From Rhodococcus sp. IEGM 1379 (GTDB taxonomy: Bacteria > Actinomycetota > Actinomycetes > Mycobacteriales > Mycobacteriaceae), in the NCBI RefSeq assembly GCF_030056815.1, contig NZ_JASHKR010000046.1, forward strand, positions 1 to 36,961: DNA of 36,961 bases, in the 5' to 3' direction. Below, one piece after another: positions 5,423 through 13,713 of the stretch (within the stretch, counting starts at the first letter, position 1; every line of letters begins with the position of its first letter). The notes under the pieces were generated by a model that made no database searches, was not told where the DNA came from, and saw only the letters and a program-made list of their open reading frames with translations. The translations under genes and the position numbers were made by a program.

Positions 5423-7806
5423 CGGCGGTTGACGCTGGTCCCGAACATGAGGTGAATGACGGAAAGCCGTGTGGGCACGGCCGGATGCTCCGAAAGGAGG
5501 ATCCACGCTTCATTCGGGGGCAAGGTCATTACCTCGACGACGTGCAACTTCCTGGCATGCTGCACCTGGCAATCTTGCGGTCACCGGTCGCTCACGCGCG
5601 GTTAGTGAGTATCGATACCAGTTCAGCGCAGGCGCATCCGAAGGTCAAAGCTGTGATTACCGGCGAGGACCTTGCGGCCCAAGGTCTCGCGTGGATGCCG
5701 ACGCTGTCCAATGACGTACAGGCGGTACTCGCGACGGACAAGGTGCGGTTCCAAGGTCAGGAAGTTGCCTTTGTTGTTGCCGAGGATCGATATTCGGCCC
5801 GCGACGCGTTGGAATTGATCGACGTCGAGTACGACATTCTCGATCCGGTGATCGATGCTCGGACGGCTTTGTCTCCCGACGCCCCGGTGATTCGCACGGA
5901 TCTCGAGGGTAAGACCGACAACCACTGCTTCGATTGGGAAACCGGAGACAAGGCCGCCACCGACGCGGTGTTCGCCGCTGCCGAGGTGGTGACCAAGCAG
6001 GAGATCGTCTATCCCCGGGTGCATCCGGCGCCGATGGAAACCTGTGGGGCCGTGGCTGATTACGATCGCGTCACCGGAAAGCTGACACTGTGGTCGACCA
6101 GTCAGGCGCCCCACGCACACCGCACTCTTTACGCCCTGGTGGCGGGATTGCCCGAGCACAAGATTCGCGTGATCTCCCCGGACATCGGTGGTGGATTCGG
6201 AAACAAGGTGCCGATCTATCCGGGATATGTGTGCTCCATCGTCGCTTCCCTGGTGACCGGAAAGCCTGTCAAGTGGATGGAGGATCGCAGCGAAAACCTC
6301 ACCAGCACAGGGTTTGCGCGTGACTACATCATGGTCGGCGAGATTGCGGCAACCAAGGAAGGCAAGATCCAGGCCATCCGCACGCATGTACTGGCTGACC
6401 ATGGTGCGTTCAACGGAACTGCTGCGCCCACCAAGTATCCGGCTGGGTTCTTCGGTGTGTTCACCGGTAGCTACGACCTCGAGGCCGCCTATTGCTCGAT
6501 GACTGCTGTCTACACGAACAAGGCTCCGGGTGGTGTGGCGTACGCGTGTTCATTCCGCATCACCGAGGCTGTGTATCTGGTGGAGCGGTTGGTCGACTGT
6601 CTTGCCTTCGATCTGGAGATGGATCCCGCGCAGTTGCGGCTGAAAAACTTGTTGACGCCGGATCAGTTTCCGTACACCAGCAAAACCGGCTGGAAATACG
6701 ATTCGGGTGACTACGAAACCACCATGCGCAAGGCGATGGAGATGATCGGCTACGACGCGCTACGCCGCGAACAGGCCGAGAAGCGTTCTCGCGGAGAGTT
6801 GATGGGCATTGGGATGTCTTTCTTCACCGAGGCTGTCGGTGCCGGCCCGCGTAAGGATATGGATATTCTCGGGCTCGGAATGGCCGACGGTTGTGAACTG
6901 CGCATCCATCCGACAGGCAAAGCGGTAGTGCGTATTTCAGTCCAAACTCAGGGGCAGGGACACGAGACCACGTTTGCGCAGATTGTGGCAGAAGAACTCG
7001 GTATTCCTCCCGACGATATCGACGTGGTACACGGTGACACCGACAACACGCCATTCGGCCTCGGCACGTACGGCAGTCGGTCCACCCCGGTCTCCGGCGC
7101 TGCCGCGGCACTAGTAGCCCGCAAGGTTCGCGACAAGGCCAAGATCATCGCCTCCGGAATGCTCGAGGTTTCCGTGGCGGATCTCGACTGGGCCAAGGGT
7201 TCATTTCACGTGAAAGGAGATCCGTCGGCTTCGGTCACGATTCAAGAGATCGCGATGCGGGCACACGGCGCGGGCGATCTACCGGAGGGAATCGAAGGTG
7301 GTCTCGAGGCCCAGATCTGTTACAACCCAGAGAATCTGACCTATCCGTACGGCGCCTATTTCTGTGTAGTCGACATCGACCCGGGGACTGCGCAGGTATC
7401 CGTTCGCAGATTCTTGGCAGTGGACGACTGCGGAACCCGAATCAACCCGATGATCATCGAAGGCCAAGTGCACGGCGGCATCGTCGACGGTATCGGTATG
7501 GCATTGATGGAGATCATCAGTTTCGACGAGGACGGCAACTGCCTGGGCGGTTCTCTCATGGACTACCTCATCCCGACGGCCATGGATGTGCCCAACCTGG
7601 AAACCGGCTTCACTGTGACACCCTCGCCCCACCATCCGATCGGCGCCAAGGGAATTGGTGAAAGCGCTACCGTCGGTTCACCTCCGGCCATCGTCAATGC
7701 GGTTGTGGACGCCTTGAAGCCGTTCGGGATCAGACACGCAGACATGCCGTTGACGCCGTCCCGGGTGTGGGAAGCAATGCAAGGCCGGGCCACGCCACCA
7801 ATCTAA
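5419..7806 (+). CDS. coxL: CO dehydrogenase large (molybdenum) subunit CoxL, form I
   Basis: A 795-residue catalytic subunit that oxidises CO to CO2 at a molybdenum-copper centre bound to molybdopterin cytosine dinucleotide. The active-site loop reads PGGVAYACSFRITEA. AYxCSFR is the signature of form I CoxL, and Cys377 corresponds to the copper ligand; form II enzymes have AYRGAGR instead. Other matches are PDIGGGFGNKVPIYPG, TQGQGHETTFAQI, GTYGSRSTPVSGAA, DDCGTRINPMIIEGQ and GAKGIGES, with Glu748 as the presumed catalytic glutamate. Residue 376 is alanine, where the A. carboxidovorans enzyme has arginine. The ATG at 5419 overlaps the coxS stop and has GGAGG (5408-5412) upstream; a longer frame from 5350 would run inside coxS. 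Length and similarity hold from end to end. Form I identity is strongly supported, activity is not proven. Confidence 0.95.
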   Translation: MTAVDAGPEHEVNDGKPCGHGRMLRKEDPRFIRGQGHYLDDVQLPGMLHLAILRSPVAHARLVSIDTSSAQAHPKVKAVITGEDLAAQGLAWMPTLSNDVQAVLATDKVRFQGQEVAFVVAEDRYSARDALELIDVEYDILDPVIDARTALSPDAPVIRTDLEGKTDNHCFDWETGDKAATDAVFAAAEVVTKQEIVYPRVHPAPMETCGAVADYDRVTGKLTLWSTSQAPHAHRTLYALVAGLPEHKIRVISPDIGGGFGNKVPIYPGYVCSIVASLVTGKPVKWMEDRSENLTSTGFARDYIMVGEIAATKEGKIQAIRTHVLADHGAFNGTAAPTKYPAGFFGVFTGSYDLEAAYCSMTAVYTNKAPGGVAYACSFRITEAVYLVERLVDCLAFDLEMDPAQLRLKNLLTPDQFPYTSKTGWKYDSGDYETTMRKAMEMIGYDALRREQAEKRSRGELMGIGMSFFTEAVGAGPRKDMDILGLGMADGCELRIHPTGKAVVRISVQTQGQGHETTFAQIVAEELGIPPDDIDVVHGDTDNTPFGLGTYGSRSTPVSGAAAALVARKVRDKAKIIASGMLEVSVADLDWAKGSFHVKGDPSASVTIQEIAMRAHGAGDLPEGIEGGLEAQICYNPENLTYPYGAYFCVVDIDPGTAQVSVRRFLAVDDCGTRINPMIIEGQVHGGIVDGIGMALMEIISFDEDGNCLGGSLMDYLIPTAMDVPNLETGFTVTPSPHHPIGAKGIGESATVGSPPAIVNAVVDALKPFGIRHADMPLTPSRVWEAMQGRATPPI

Positions 7807-7825
7807 GAGATGGGAGACCTCCGTC

Positions 7826-8740
7826 ATGAACGGCACCACGCACGATTTGCGATTGCGGGCCGAGCAACTGCTCGGCGAGCGGCTCCCGTTTGTGAACGCC
7901 ACCGTAGTTCGTGCCCAGCAACCTACGTCAGCACATCCCGGAGATTCGGCAATTGTGCTCCTGGACGGCACTATCGAAGGATTTGTTGGAGGGCAGTGCG
8001 CCCAGAACTCGGTTCGAGTTGCGGCCAGGGGAGCATTGAGAAGTGGTGAAAGTGTCTTATTGCGAGTGCTTCCCGACGGTTCGCCTGAGTTTCCGAAAAC
8101 CAAAGGTGCGGACGTGGTGATCAACCCATGCCTCTCCGGCGGTGCGATGGAAATCTTCCTCGAACCCAATCTGCCCGCGCCTGTACTGGGTATCTTCGGT
8201 GACACCCCGATCGCGGAGGCGTTGGCCGAGTTCGCGGGGTTGCTTCAATTCGATGTCGCGCACTGCTCGATTGATGCTGCCCCCCAATCGATTCCAGAAG
8301 AGACTACTGCCGTTATCATCGCCAGTCTCGGGGGAGAGGAAGCGCAGACTGTTCGCGCTGCCCTGGATGCAGGGGTGGAATACATCGGACTGGTGGCCAG
8401 CCGTGTCCGCGGCGCGTCAGTCTTCGACCAATTGGAATTGACCGAGTCGGAGCGTGCGCGTGTACATACCCCGGTAGGGCTGTACCTCGGGGCAAAGACG
8501 CCGGCCGAGATTGCACTGTCCATTGTCGCTGACTTGGTTCGTGCCATTCGCCTCGACGGTCTCGGTGCCGCTGAAACGGCGGTACCGACGCCGAAGACCT
8601 CAGTTGATCCGATCTGCGGAATGGTCGTGACAATCGGACCGGATACACCACACCTCGAGGTTGACGGCGTCGACGTCTGGTTCTGCTGCCCGGGTTGTCG
8701 CCGCCAGTATGAAAAACGCAGTCAGTTCGAGAACAGATGA
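7826..8740 (+). CDS. XdhC/CoxF-type maturation protein with C-terminal YHS domain
   Basis: A 304-residue two-part protein. Residues 1-245 resemble the XdhC/CoxF family: GFVGGQCAQNSVR, NPCLSGGAMEIFLEP, VLGIFGDTPIAEALAEF and PVGLYLGAKTPAEIALSIVADL. About residues 255-300 form a YHS/TRASH-like metal-binding domain, DPICGMVV followed by a WFCCPGCRRQYEKR segment, whose cysteines usually bind a soft or transition metal. The start has GGGAGA upstream and lies 19 bases after coxL; the stop overlaps coxD as ATGA. The XdhC part is expected to handle the molybdenum cofactor. The YHS part may bring copper or another metal, which would suit a Mo-Cu enzyme, but that is inference. It is the second XdhC-type gene in the operon and differs clearly from the first. 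Confidence 0.88.
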   Translation: MNGTTHDLRLRAEQLLGERLPFVNATVVRAQQPTSAHPGDSAIVLLDGTIEGFVGGQCAQNSVRVAARGALRSGESVLLRVLPDGSPEFPKTKGADVVINPCLSGGAMEIFLEPNLPAPVLGIFGDTPIAEALAEFAGLLQFDVAHCSIDAAPQSIPEETTAVIIASLGGEEAQTVRAALDAGVEYIGLVASRVRGASVFDQLELTESERARVHTPVGLYLGAKTPAEIALSIVADLVRAIRLDGLGAAETAVPTPKTSVDPICGMVVTIGPDTPHLEVDGVDVWFCCPGCRRQYEKRSQFENR

Positions 8741-9612
8741 GCGGCGAGTTCTCCGATGTGGCCGAACTGATTAGCCGCTTCGACAAACGTGACTACCTGC
8801 TGGACGAAGGTACCGCAACCGCCCTGTATCTGGCTCTGGAGTTGGGCCGGCCACTGTTGCTCGAAGGCGAACCGGGAGTGGGAAAGACCACTGCGGCAAA
8901 GGCATTGGCGCAAACACTCGACGTGCCCTTGATTCGTTTGCAGTGTTACGAGGGACTGAGCGCCAACGAAGCTCTCTACGATTGGAACTATCAGCGTCAG
9001 TTGCTCGCGATCAAACTGTCCGAAGCGCGCGGGGATGCCCTCGATGAGGCCGACCTCTTTACCGAGGAGTTTTTGCAGGAGCGCCCGATCCTGCGCTGTG
9101 TCCGCCACCGAGGCCCCGCTGCGCCGGTGCTGCTCATCGATGAAATCGACCGTGCCGACGACGAATTCGAGGCTTTGCTCCTCGAATTTCTGGGTGAATC
9201 GGCGGTCACGGTGCCCGAGTTGGGTACGTTCACAGCGTTGCACCCACCGGTGGTGGTACTGACGTCCAACCGAAGTCGCGACCTCCACGACGCACTCCGT
9301 CGACGCTGTCTCTATCACTGGATCGACTACCCGCAGCCGCAGCGCGCAGTAGCAATCGTGAGACGAATGGTGCCGTCGGCGAACCTTGCGCTGATCGAGC
9401 ATGCCACCGCCTTCGTGGGGCAGATCCGCGGCGCCGACCTGGACAAGGCACCCGGCATGGCCGAAACAATCGACTGGGTATCCGCGCTTGTGACGCTGGG
9501 TGTAGCGGACCTTGTCACGGGCGATGCGATTGCCAGTTTGGGGGCGTTGGCAAAAACGCCGGACGACCGCACCGTGCTTCGCGACGCGTATCTCACGCAG
9601 ATCACCGGATGA
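8737..9612 (+). CDS. coxD: MoxR-type AAA+ ATPase CoxD
   Basis: A 291-residue AAA+ ATPase of the MoxR group. The Walker A motif is GEPGVGKTT (near residue 45), Walker B is VLLIDEID (near 130), and the sensor segment VVLTSNRSRDLHDALRRRC contains an arginine-finger-like pair. In A. carboxidovorans CoxD is needed to place sulfur and copper in the otherwise inactive Mo site, working with the VWA protein CoxE. The gene order coxL - XdhC/YHS - coxD - coxG - coxE fits that role. The ATG overlaps the stop of the preceding gene, and the ribosome would re-initiate there. Length is typical for MoxR proteins. Confidence 0.92.
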   Translation: MSGEFSDVAELISRFDKRDYLLDEGTATALYLALELGRPLLLEGEPGVGKTTAAKALAQTLDVPLIRLQCYEGLSANEALYDWNYQRQLLAIKLSEARGDALDEADLFTEEFLQERPILRCVRHRGPAAPVLLIDEIDRADDEFEALLLEFLGESAVTVPELGTFTALHPPVVVLTSNRSRDLHDALRRRCLYHWIDYPQPQRAVAIVRRMVPSANLALIEHATAFVGQIRGADLDKAPGMAETIDWVSALVTLGVADLVTGDAIASLGALAKTPDDRTVLRDAYLTQITG

Positions 9613-9622
9613 AAGGCACACG

Positions 9623-10228
9623 ATGAAGATCGCACACGAATTCACCGTCAACGCACCCGTCGAGCAAGCGTGGACAACCCTGACCGATCTGGAAGGAATC
9701 GCGCCGCTATTGCCCGGAGCGCAGATGACCGGCCGCGAGGGAGACCAGTTTCTCGGCAAAGTGACGATCAAAGTGGGACCGGTGTTGAGCGAGTTCGCCG
9801 GCCGCGCGAAGTTTGTCGAGAAGGACGAAGCGACGCACCGAGCGGTGATCGACGCCCGCGGTCGCGAATCTCGGGGATCGGGCAATGCGAGCGCAGTCAT
9901 CACGGCGCAGTTGTATCGGGAAGGGGCGCAAACCCGGGTGAGCGTCGATACCGACGTGAAGATCGTGGGGAAGCTGGCGCAGTTCGGCAGTTCGATGATC
10001 ACGCAGGTGTCCGAAAAGCTGATGGGGGAGTTCGCAGCCTCTTTGGAATTGAAACTGGCCGGACCCCCAGAAGCAGCTGTGCCGCTGGTGCTGGAACCAC
10101 AGGTGGTCGAGCCTCTCGACGTCATAGAACTTGCCGGCGGGTCCGTCGCCAAACGGGCATTGCCGGTGCTGGCCGCTGCGGCCATGGCGATTGTTGTGTT
10201 TGTCCTCTGGCGTCGACGCGGCCGATGA
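9623..10228 (+). CDS. coxG: CoxG, SRPBCC-fold protein with C-terminal membrane anchor
   Basis: A 201-residue protein. The first 150 residues are a START/SRPBCC-type CoxG domain (MKIAHEFTVNAPVEQAWTTL, then LPGAQM, and KIVGKLAQFGSSMITQVSEKLM). Near the C-terminus lies one hydrophobic helix, ALPVLAAAAMAIVVFVLW, followed by the positive tail RRRGR, so the domain should face the cytoplasm. CoxG proteins are required to attach CO dehydrogenase to the membrane, and mycobacterial CoxG is reported to handle menaquinone for it (from memory). The ATG at 9623 has GAAAGG upstream and lies ten bases after coxD; a longer frame from 9512 overlaps coxD and lacks similarity. The stop overlaps coxE as ATGA. Confidence 0.9.
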   Translation: MKIAHEFTVNAPVEQAWTTLTDLEGIAPLLPGAQMTGREGDQFLGKVTIKVGPVLSEFAGRAKFVEKDEATHRAVIDARGRESRGSGNASAVITAQLYREGAQTRVSVDTDVKIVGKLAQFGSSMITQVSEKLMGEFAASLELKLAGPPEAAVPLVLEPQVVEPLDVIELAGGSVAKRALPVLAAAAMAIVVFVLWRRRGR

Positions 10229-11430
10229 TCAACACCTCGGGAGCGACGCTGCTGCGCGGAGTAGATGTGGCGGCCTTCGCGACTGCATTTGCGGACAGGC
10301 TGCGCCGAAACGGGGTCGGAGTATCGGCCGTCGGCGCAGCCAATTTCAGCTTCGCTCTCAAGGTGGCGTCGCCGCGCACTCGAACGCGCCTGTATTGGGC
10401 GGCGCGGATCACCCTGATCAACCGCCAGGAAGACCTCGACGCTTTCGACTCGGCGTTCTCGGCCGTCTTCGACAACGTCACTTTCGCGCTGGATCCACCG
10501 GCACGCCGCGCCGGGCGCGAACACAACACCGATATGTCCACGCGCATCGACCCCGTCGATACCGGACGACTCGAGACCGACGCCGACGAGGTTGTCTTGC
10601 CCTGGATCAGCCGGGGTCACTCGGCTCTGCAAACCGACGTGCAGCGGCAACTTCGGCCGGGCCGGGTGCTCCCCAGCGCCCTCGCCGAGAAATCCGAAGA
10701 ACCCTTTGCGCAACTGAGTACACGCGACCTTGGATTACTCGGAGCGTGGATCGAACAAGCAGCACAGGACTGGCCCCGGCGCCGACGCCGACGGCGTCGA
10801 CTGGGTAATCGTGGCCGCGTCGATCTGCGGGCGAGCATGCACGCGTCGAGACGGACTGGTTTCGAATTCATCCGACTGGCCCGCACTCACACGCAGAGCC
10901 GGCCTCGCACCATTGTCGTGATCTGCGACGTGAGCCGTTCGATGCACGGATACGCGGATATATATCTGCATTTGATGAGAGTCGCAGCACGGCGCGGCGA
11001 CGCCGACGTGTTTGCCTTCTCCACCACGTTGACCCGGCTCACCCCGACACTGGCGCACCGCAGCGCCGACGCGGCCATCGCCCAAGCCAACGACCGAGTC
11101 GTGGACAAATACAGCGGCACCCACATCGGATCTTCCATCGCGGAACTGCTGTCCTCGCATCACGGGCAAACCCTGCGAGGAGCCGTCGTTGTCATAGCCT
11201 CCGACGGCTGGGACAGCGACGATCCTGAAATCCTCGGCCGTGCGATGGCTCGTGTGAGGCGCCGTGCCCACCGAGTGGTGTGGCTTAACCCGCGAGCCGG
11301 AGCAGACGAATTCGAACCATTGGCAGGGTCGATGGCGGCGGCCTTGCCCTACTGCGACGCCCTGCTGCCGGCGGATACTTTGACCGCTCTTCGCGCCATG
11401 TTTCGAGCCGTCTCCGACGCTGTGTCGTAG
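10225..11430 (+). CDS. coxE: VWA-domain protein CoxE
   Basis: A 401-residue protein with a C-terminal von Willebrand factor A domain. The metal-ion-dependent adhesion site reads DVSRSM (DxSxS), with SDGWDSDDP as the later acidic loop. An arginine run just before the domain (PRRRRRRRR, then GRVDLRASMHASRRTG) is usual for CoxE-type proteins. CoxE pairs with the MoxR ATPase CoxD as a chaperone for the CO dehydrogenase metal centre. The ATG overlaps the coxG stop. This is the last gene of the operon. A longer frame from 9670 runs inside coxG and is not the true start. Confidence 0.9.
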   Translation: MINTSGATLLRGVDVAAFATAFADRLRRNGVGVSAVGAANFSFALKVASPRTRTRLYWAARITLINRQEDLDAFDSAFSAVFDNVTFALDPPARRAGREHNTDMSTRIDPVDTGRLETDADEVVLPWISRGHSALQTDVQRQLRPGRVLPSALAEKSEEPFAQLSTRDLGLLGAWIEQAAQDWPRRRRRRRRLGNRGRVDLRASMHASRRTGFEFIRLARTHTQSRPRTIVVICDVSRSMHGYADIYLHLMRVAARRGDADVFAFSTTLTRLTPTLAHRSADAAIAQANDRVVDKYSGTHIGSSIAELLSSHHGQTLRGAVVVIASDGWDSDDPEILGRAMARVRRRAHRVVWLNPRAGADEFEPLAGSMAAALPYCDALLPADTLTALRAMFRAVSDAVS

Positions 11431-11435
11431 GTGGA

Positions 11436-11466
11436 TTGTCATCGGCGATATGCGAGGTCCTACCCT
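11436..11466 (+). promoter_or_regulatory. Candidate leaderless promoter for copD-ctaG
   Basis: TTGTCA (11436-11441) and TACCCT (11461-11466) form a -35/-10 pair with a 19-base spacer. The -10 box ends six bases before the ATG at 11473, so transcription would start at about the first codon. No Shine-Dalgarno sequence is present, which supports a leaderless transcript separate from the cox operon. Confidence 0.45.
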
Positions 11467-11472
11467 TGACGT

Positions 11473-13539
11473 ATGGCTACACCCGACCTTGCGCCGACTG
11501 ATTCCCCTCCACAAAGCAGCGTCCGCGCTTCTTCGACCGCAATTTTTGTGGTCTGTGGGCTGATCGCCGGGCTGGTCGCAGCCATCGTCGTGGGGCTTTC
11601 CGCTTCGCAGGCTCTGACCCTGCTCGGCATTCCTGATCCCGGCCCGATCACCACGTACGGACTGCCGGCAGTGCGCGCGATCGGGGAAATTGCGGCGGTC
11701 ATCGCGATCGGTTCACTGCTGTTGGCCGCATTTTTTGTTCCGCCGCAAAAGTCCGGCGTGCTTGACGTCGACGGCTATCGGGCGGTCCGGACCGCGTCGG
11801 TCGCGTCGGTCGTGTGGGCAGCATGTTCGCTGGTAATGGTTCCGCTGACACTCTCGGACACGTCGGGCCAACCCTTCTCCGAAGCGATCAAACCGGCGAA
11901 CTTATGGTCGGGACTCGATCAGATCGAGATCGCCGGCGCCTGGCGCTGGACAGCCGTCATCGCTGTAGTACTCGCGATCCTGGCACGCTTGACCCTGCGC
12001 TGGTGGTGGACACCACTGCTGCTCGTCGTGGGCCTGCTAGGCCTGATGCCGTTGGCTCTCACCGGTCACTCGTCCTCAGGTGGATCGCATGACATCGCGA
12101 CCAACAGCCTGATCCTTCACCTCGTCGCGGCCTCGCTGTGGGCTGGTGGATTGTTTGCGCTCCTGGCGCACGCTCGCCGCGGTGGCGAGTACACGGACGT
12201 AGCGGCTCGACGCTTTTCGACCGTCGCAACCATCTGTTTTGTCGTCATGGGATTCAGTGGCGTCATCAACGCGATTGTTCGTCTCCCGCTCGACGACTTG
12301 TTCACGACGACCTACGGGCGCCTGATCGTCGCGAAGATCGTCGCGCTGATCATTCTCGGTGGCTTCGGTTGGGCTCAGCGTTCGCGCTCGTTGCCGGCGC
12401 TCGCCGAGAACCCGCAGTCTCGTTCGGCGCTCGTTCGTTTTGCCGGCGGCGAGGGAATTGTCTTTGCCGCAACCATCGGCCTGGCGATCGGACTGGGTCG
12501 CACTCCGCCTCCGCCGCCGTCGAGCATCCCCACGATTCCCGAGGTCGAACTCGGTTACAACCTGCCCGATCCACCGTCGTTCATGGCTTTCGTGACGGAA
12601 TGGCGCTTCGATCTCATGTTCGGCACGGCGGCAGTCGTCGCTGCGGTGCTCTACGCAATCGGTCTGCGCAAGCTCGCCAAGCGTGGCGACGCCTGGCCCG
12701 TCGGCCGGACCATCGCCTGGATGAGCGGTTGCGCAGTGCTGCTGATTGCCACGTCCTCAGGCGTCGGCAAGTACGCGACTGCTGTGTTCAGCGTTCACAT
12801 GGGCGGACACATGGCACTCTCGATGTTGGCTCCGGTTCTGCTTGTCCTGGGCGCGCCCATCACACTGGCGTTGCGTGCACTCGACCCGGCCGGAAAAGAC
12901 GGCGTTCCGGGTATCCGTGAATGGATCTTGATCGCGCTCCACAGCCCCTTCTCGCGGTTCATCACCCACCCGATCGTTGCTGCGGTTCTGTTTGTCGGCG
13001 GTTTTTACGTGCTCTACCTCGGTGGTATCTACGGCGCGACAGTCGATTCCCACAGCGCGCATCTGCTGATGAATCTGCACTTCATCCTTAGTGGCTACCT
13101 CTTCTACTGGGTGGCCATCGGTATCGACCCCTCGCCGCGTCAACTCCAACCCGTGACCAAGCTGGCGATGGTGTTCGGCTCGCTGCCGTTCCACGCGTTC
13201 TTCGGCATCGCGTTGATGAGCACCACCACGATCATGGGCGGCGAGTTCTTCCGCTCACTGGGCCTGGGCTGGAACAACGATCTACTCGGCGATCAGCAGT
13301 TGGGTGGCAGTATCGCCTGGGCGACAGGCGAGATCCCGCTGATGGTGGTCATGCTTGCTCTCCTGGTGCAGTGGTCGCGCAGTGACCGCAAAACAGCCGT
13401 TCGGACAGACCGTGCGGCAGAACGTGATCACGACGCTGATCTGGCCGCTCACAATGCGATGTTCGCTGAACTGGCGCGACGTGACCGTGAGGGCTGGCCG
13501 ACGCGCGAGAAGTCGGAAGAATCCTCTTCGGACGCATAA
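11473..13539 (+). CDS. CopD-CtaG fusion: copper transport and cytochrome oxidase assembly membrane protein
   Basis: A 688-residue polytopic membrane protein with about 14 hydrophobic segments. The N-terminal half matches the CopD family (inner-membrane copper uptake or resistance), including SLWAGGLFALLAHARRGGEY and a GHSSSGGSHD loop. The C-terminal half matches the caa3-type CtaG family, with histidine-rich segments HMGGHMALSMLAP, HLLMNLHFILSGYLFYW and PFHAFFGIALM, linked to CuB or CuA assembly of cytochrome oxidase. The fused form is common in actinobacteria. The last 60 residues are charged and cytoplasmic. It starts 42 bases after coxE and ends before a strong hairpin. Its position suggests, without proof, that it supplies copper to the CO dehydrogenase or the linked oxidase. 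Confidence 0.9.
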   Translation: MATPDLAPTDSPPQSSVRASSTAIFVVCGLIAGLVAAIVVGLSASQALTLLGIPDPGPITTYGLPAVRAIGEIAAVIAIGSLLLAAFFVPPQKSGVLDVDGYRAVRTASVASVVWAACSLVMVPLTLSDTSGQPFSEAIKPANLWSGLDQIEIAGAWRWTAVIAVVLAILARLTLRWWWTPLLLVVGLLGLMPLALTGHSSSGGSHDIATNSLILHLVAASLWAGGLFALLAHARRGGEYTDVAARRFSTVATICFVVMGFSGVINAIVRLPLDDLFTTTYGRLIVAKIVALIILGGFGWAQRSRSLPALAENPQSRSALVRFAGGEGIVFAATIGLAIGLGRTPPPPPSSIPTIPEVELGYNLPDPPSFMAFVTEWRFDLMFGTAAVVAAVLYAIGLRKLAKRGDAWPVGRTIAWMSGCAVLLIATSSGVGKYATAVFSVHMGGHMALSMLAPVLLVLGAPITLALRALDPAGKDGVPGIREWILIALHSPFSRFITHPIVAAVLFVGGFYVLYLGGIYGATVDSHSAHLLMNLHFILSGYLFYWVAIGIDPSPRQLQPVTKLAMVFGSLPFHAFFGIALMSTTTIMGGEFFRSLGLGWNNDLLGDQQLGGSIAWATGEIPLMVVMLALLVQWSRSDRKTAVRTDRAAERDHDADLAAHNAMFAELARRDREGWPTREKSEESSSDA

Positions 13540-13552
13540 CACCAAGTACCGA

Positions 13553-13582
13553 CACTGCCCGGGCCACAAGGCCCGGGCAGTG
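13553..13582 (+). terminator. Strong hairpin terminator after copD-ctaG
   Basis: A perfect 13-bp stem, CACTGCCCGGGCC (13553-13565) and GGCCCGGGCAGTG (13570-13582), with loop ACAA and then CTGTTTCT. It begins 13 bases after the stop codon and should end the copD-ctaG transcript and any read-through from the cox operon. Confidence 0.85.
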
Positions 13583-13586
13583 CTGT

Positions 13587-13614
13587 TTCTCCACAGGGGT
13601 CTTGTTCATCCACA
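13587..13614 (+). promoter_or_regulatory. Pair of DnaA-box-like sites upstream of ssb
   Basis: TTCTCCACA (13587-13595) and TCATCCACA (13606-13614) each match the DnaA box TTATCCACA at eight of nine positions. They share one orientation and lie 19 bases apart. They sit in the leader of a single-strand DNA-binding protein gene. DnaA binding is only a possibility. Confidence 0.3.
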
Positions 13615-13713
13615 GATGGAAATCGATTCCGCACAATCCCCGATTCCCGATTCAGACTCGAAGGGGCCGACGATCGATCGGCGTGTTTTCAGGGATTCGA
13701 GGGGGATCAAATC

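Noticed and set aside
5419-7806. CoxL as a xanthine or aldehyde dehydrogenase subunit
   Set aside because: The CSFR loop and full-length likeness to A. carboxidovorans CoxL, together with coxD, coxE and coxG, favour CO dehydrogenase.
8722-10713. A 663-codon minus-strand frame across coxD, coxG and coxE
   Set aside because: It is a shadow of three well-supported cox genes with no own motif or ribosome site.
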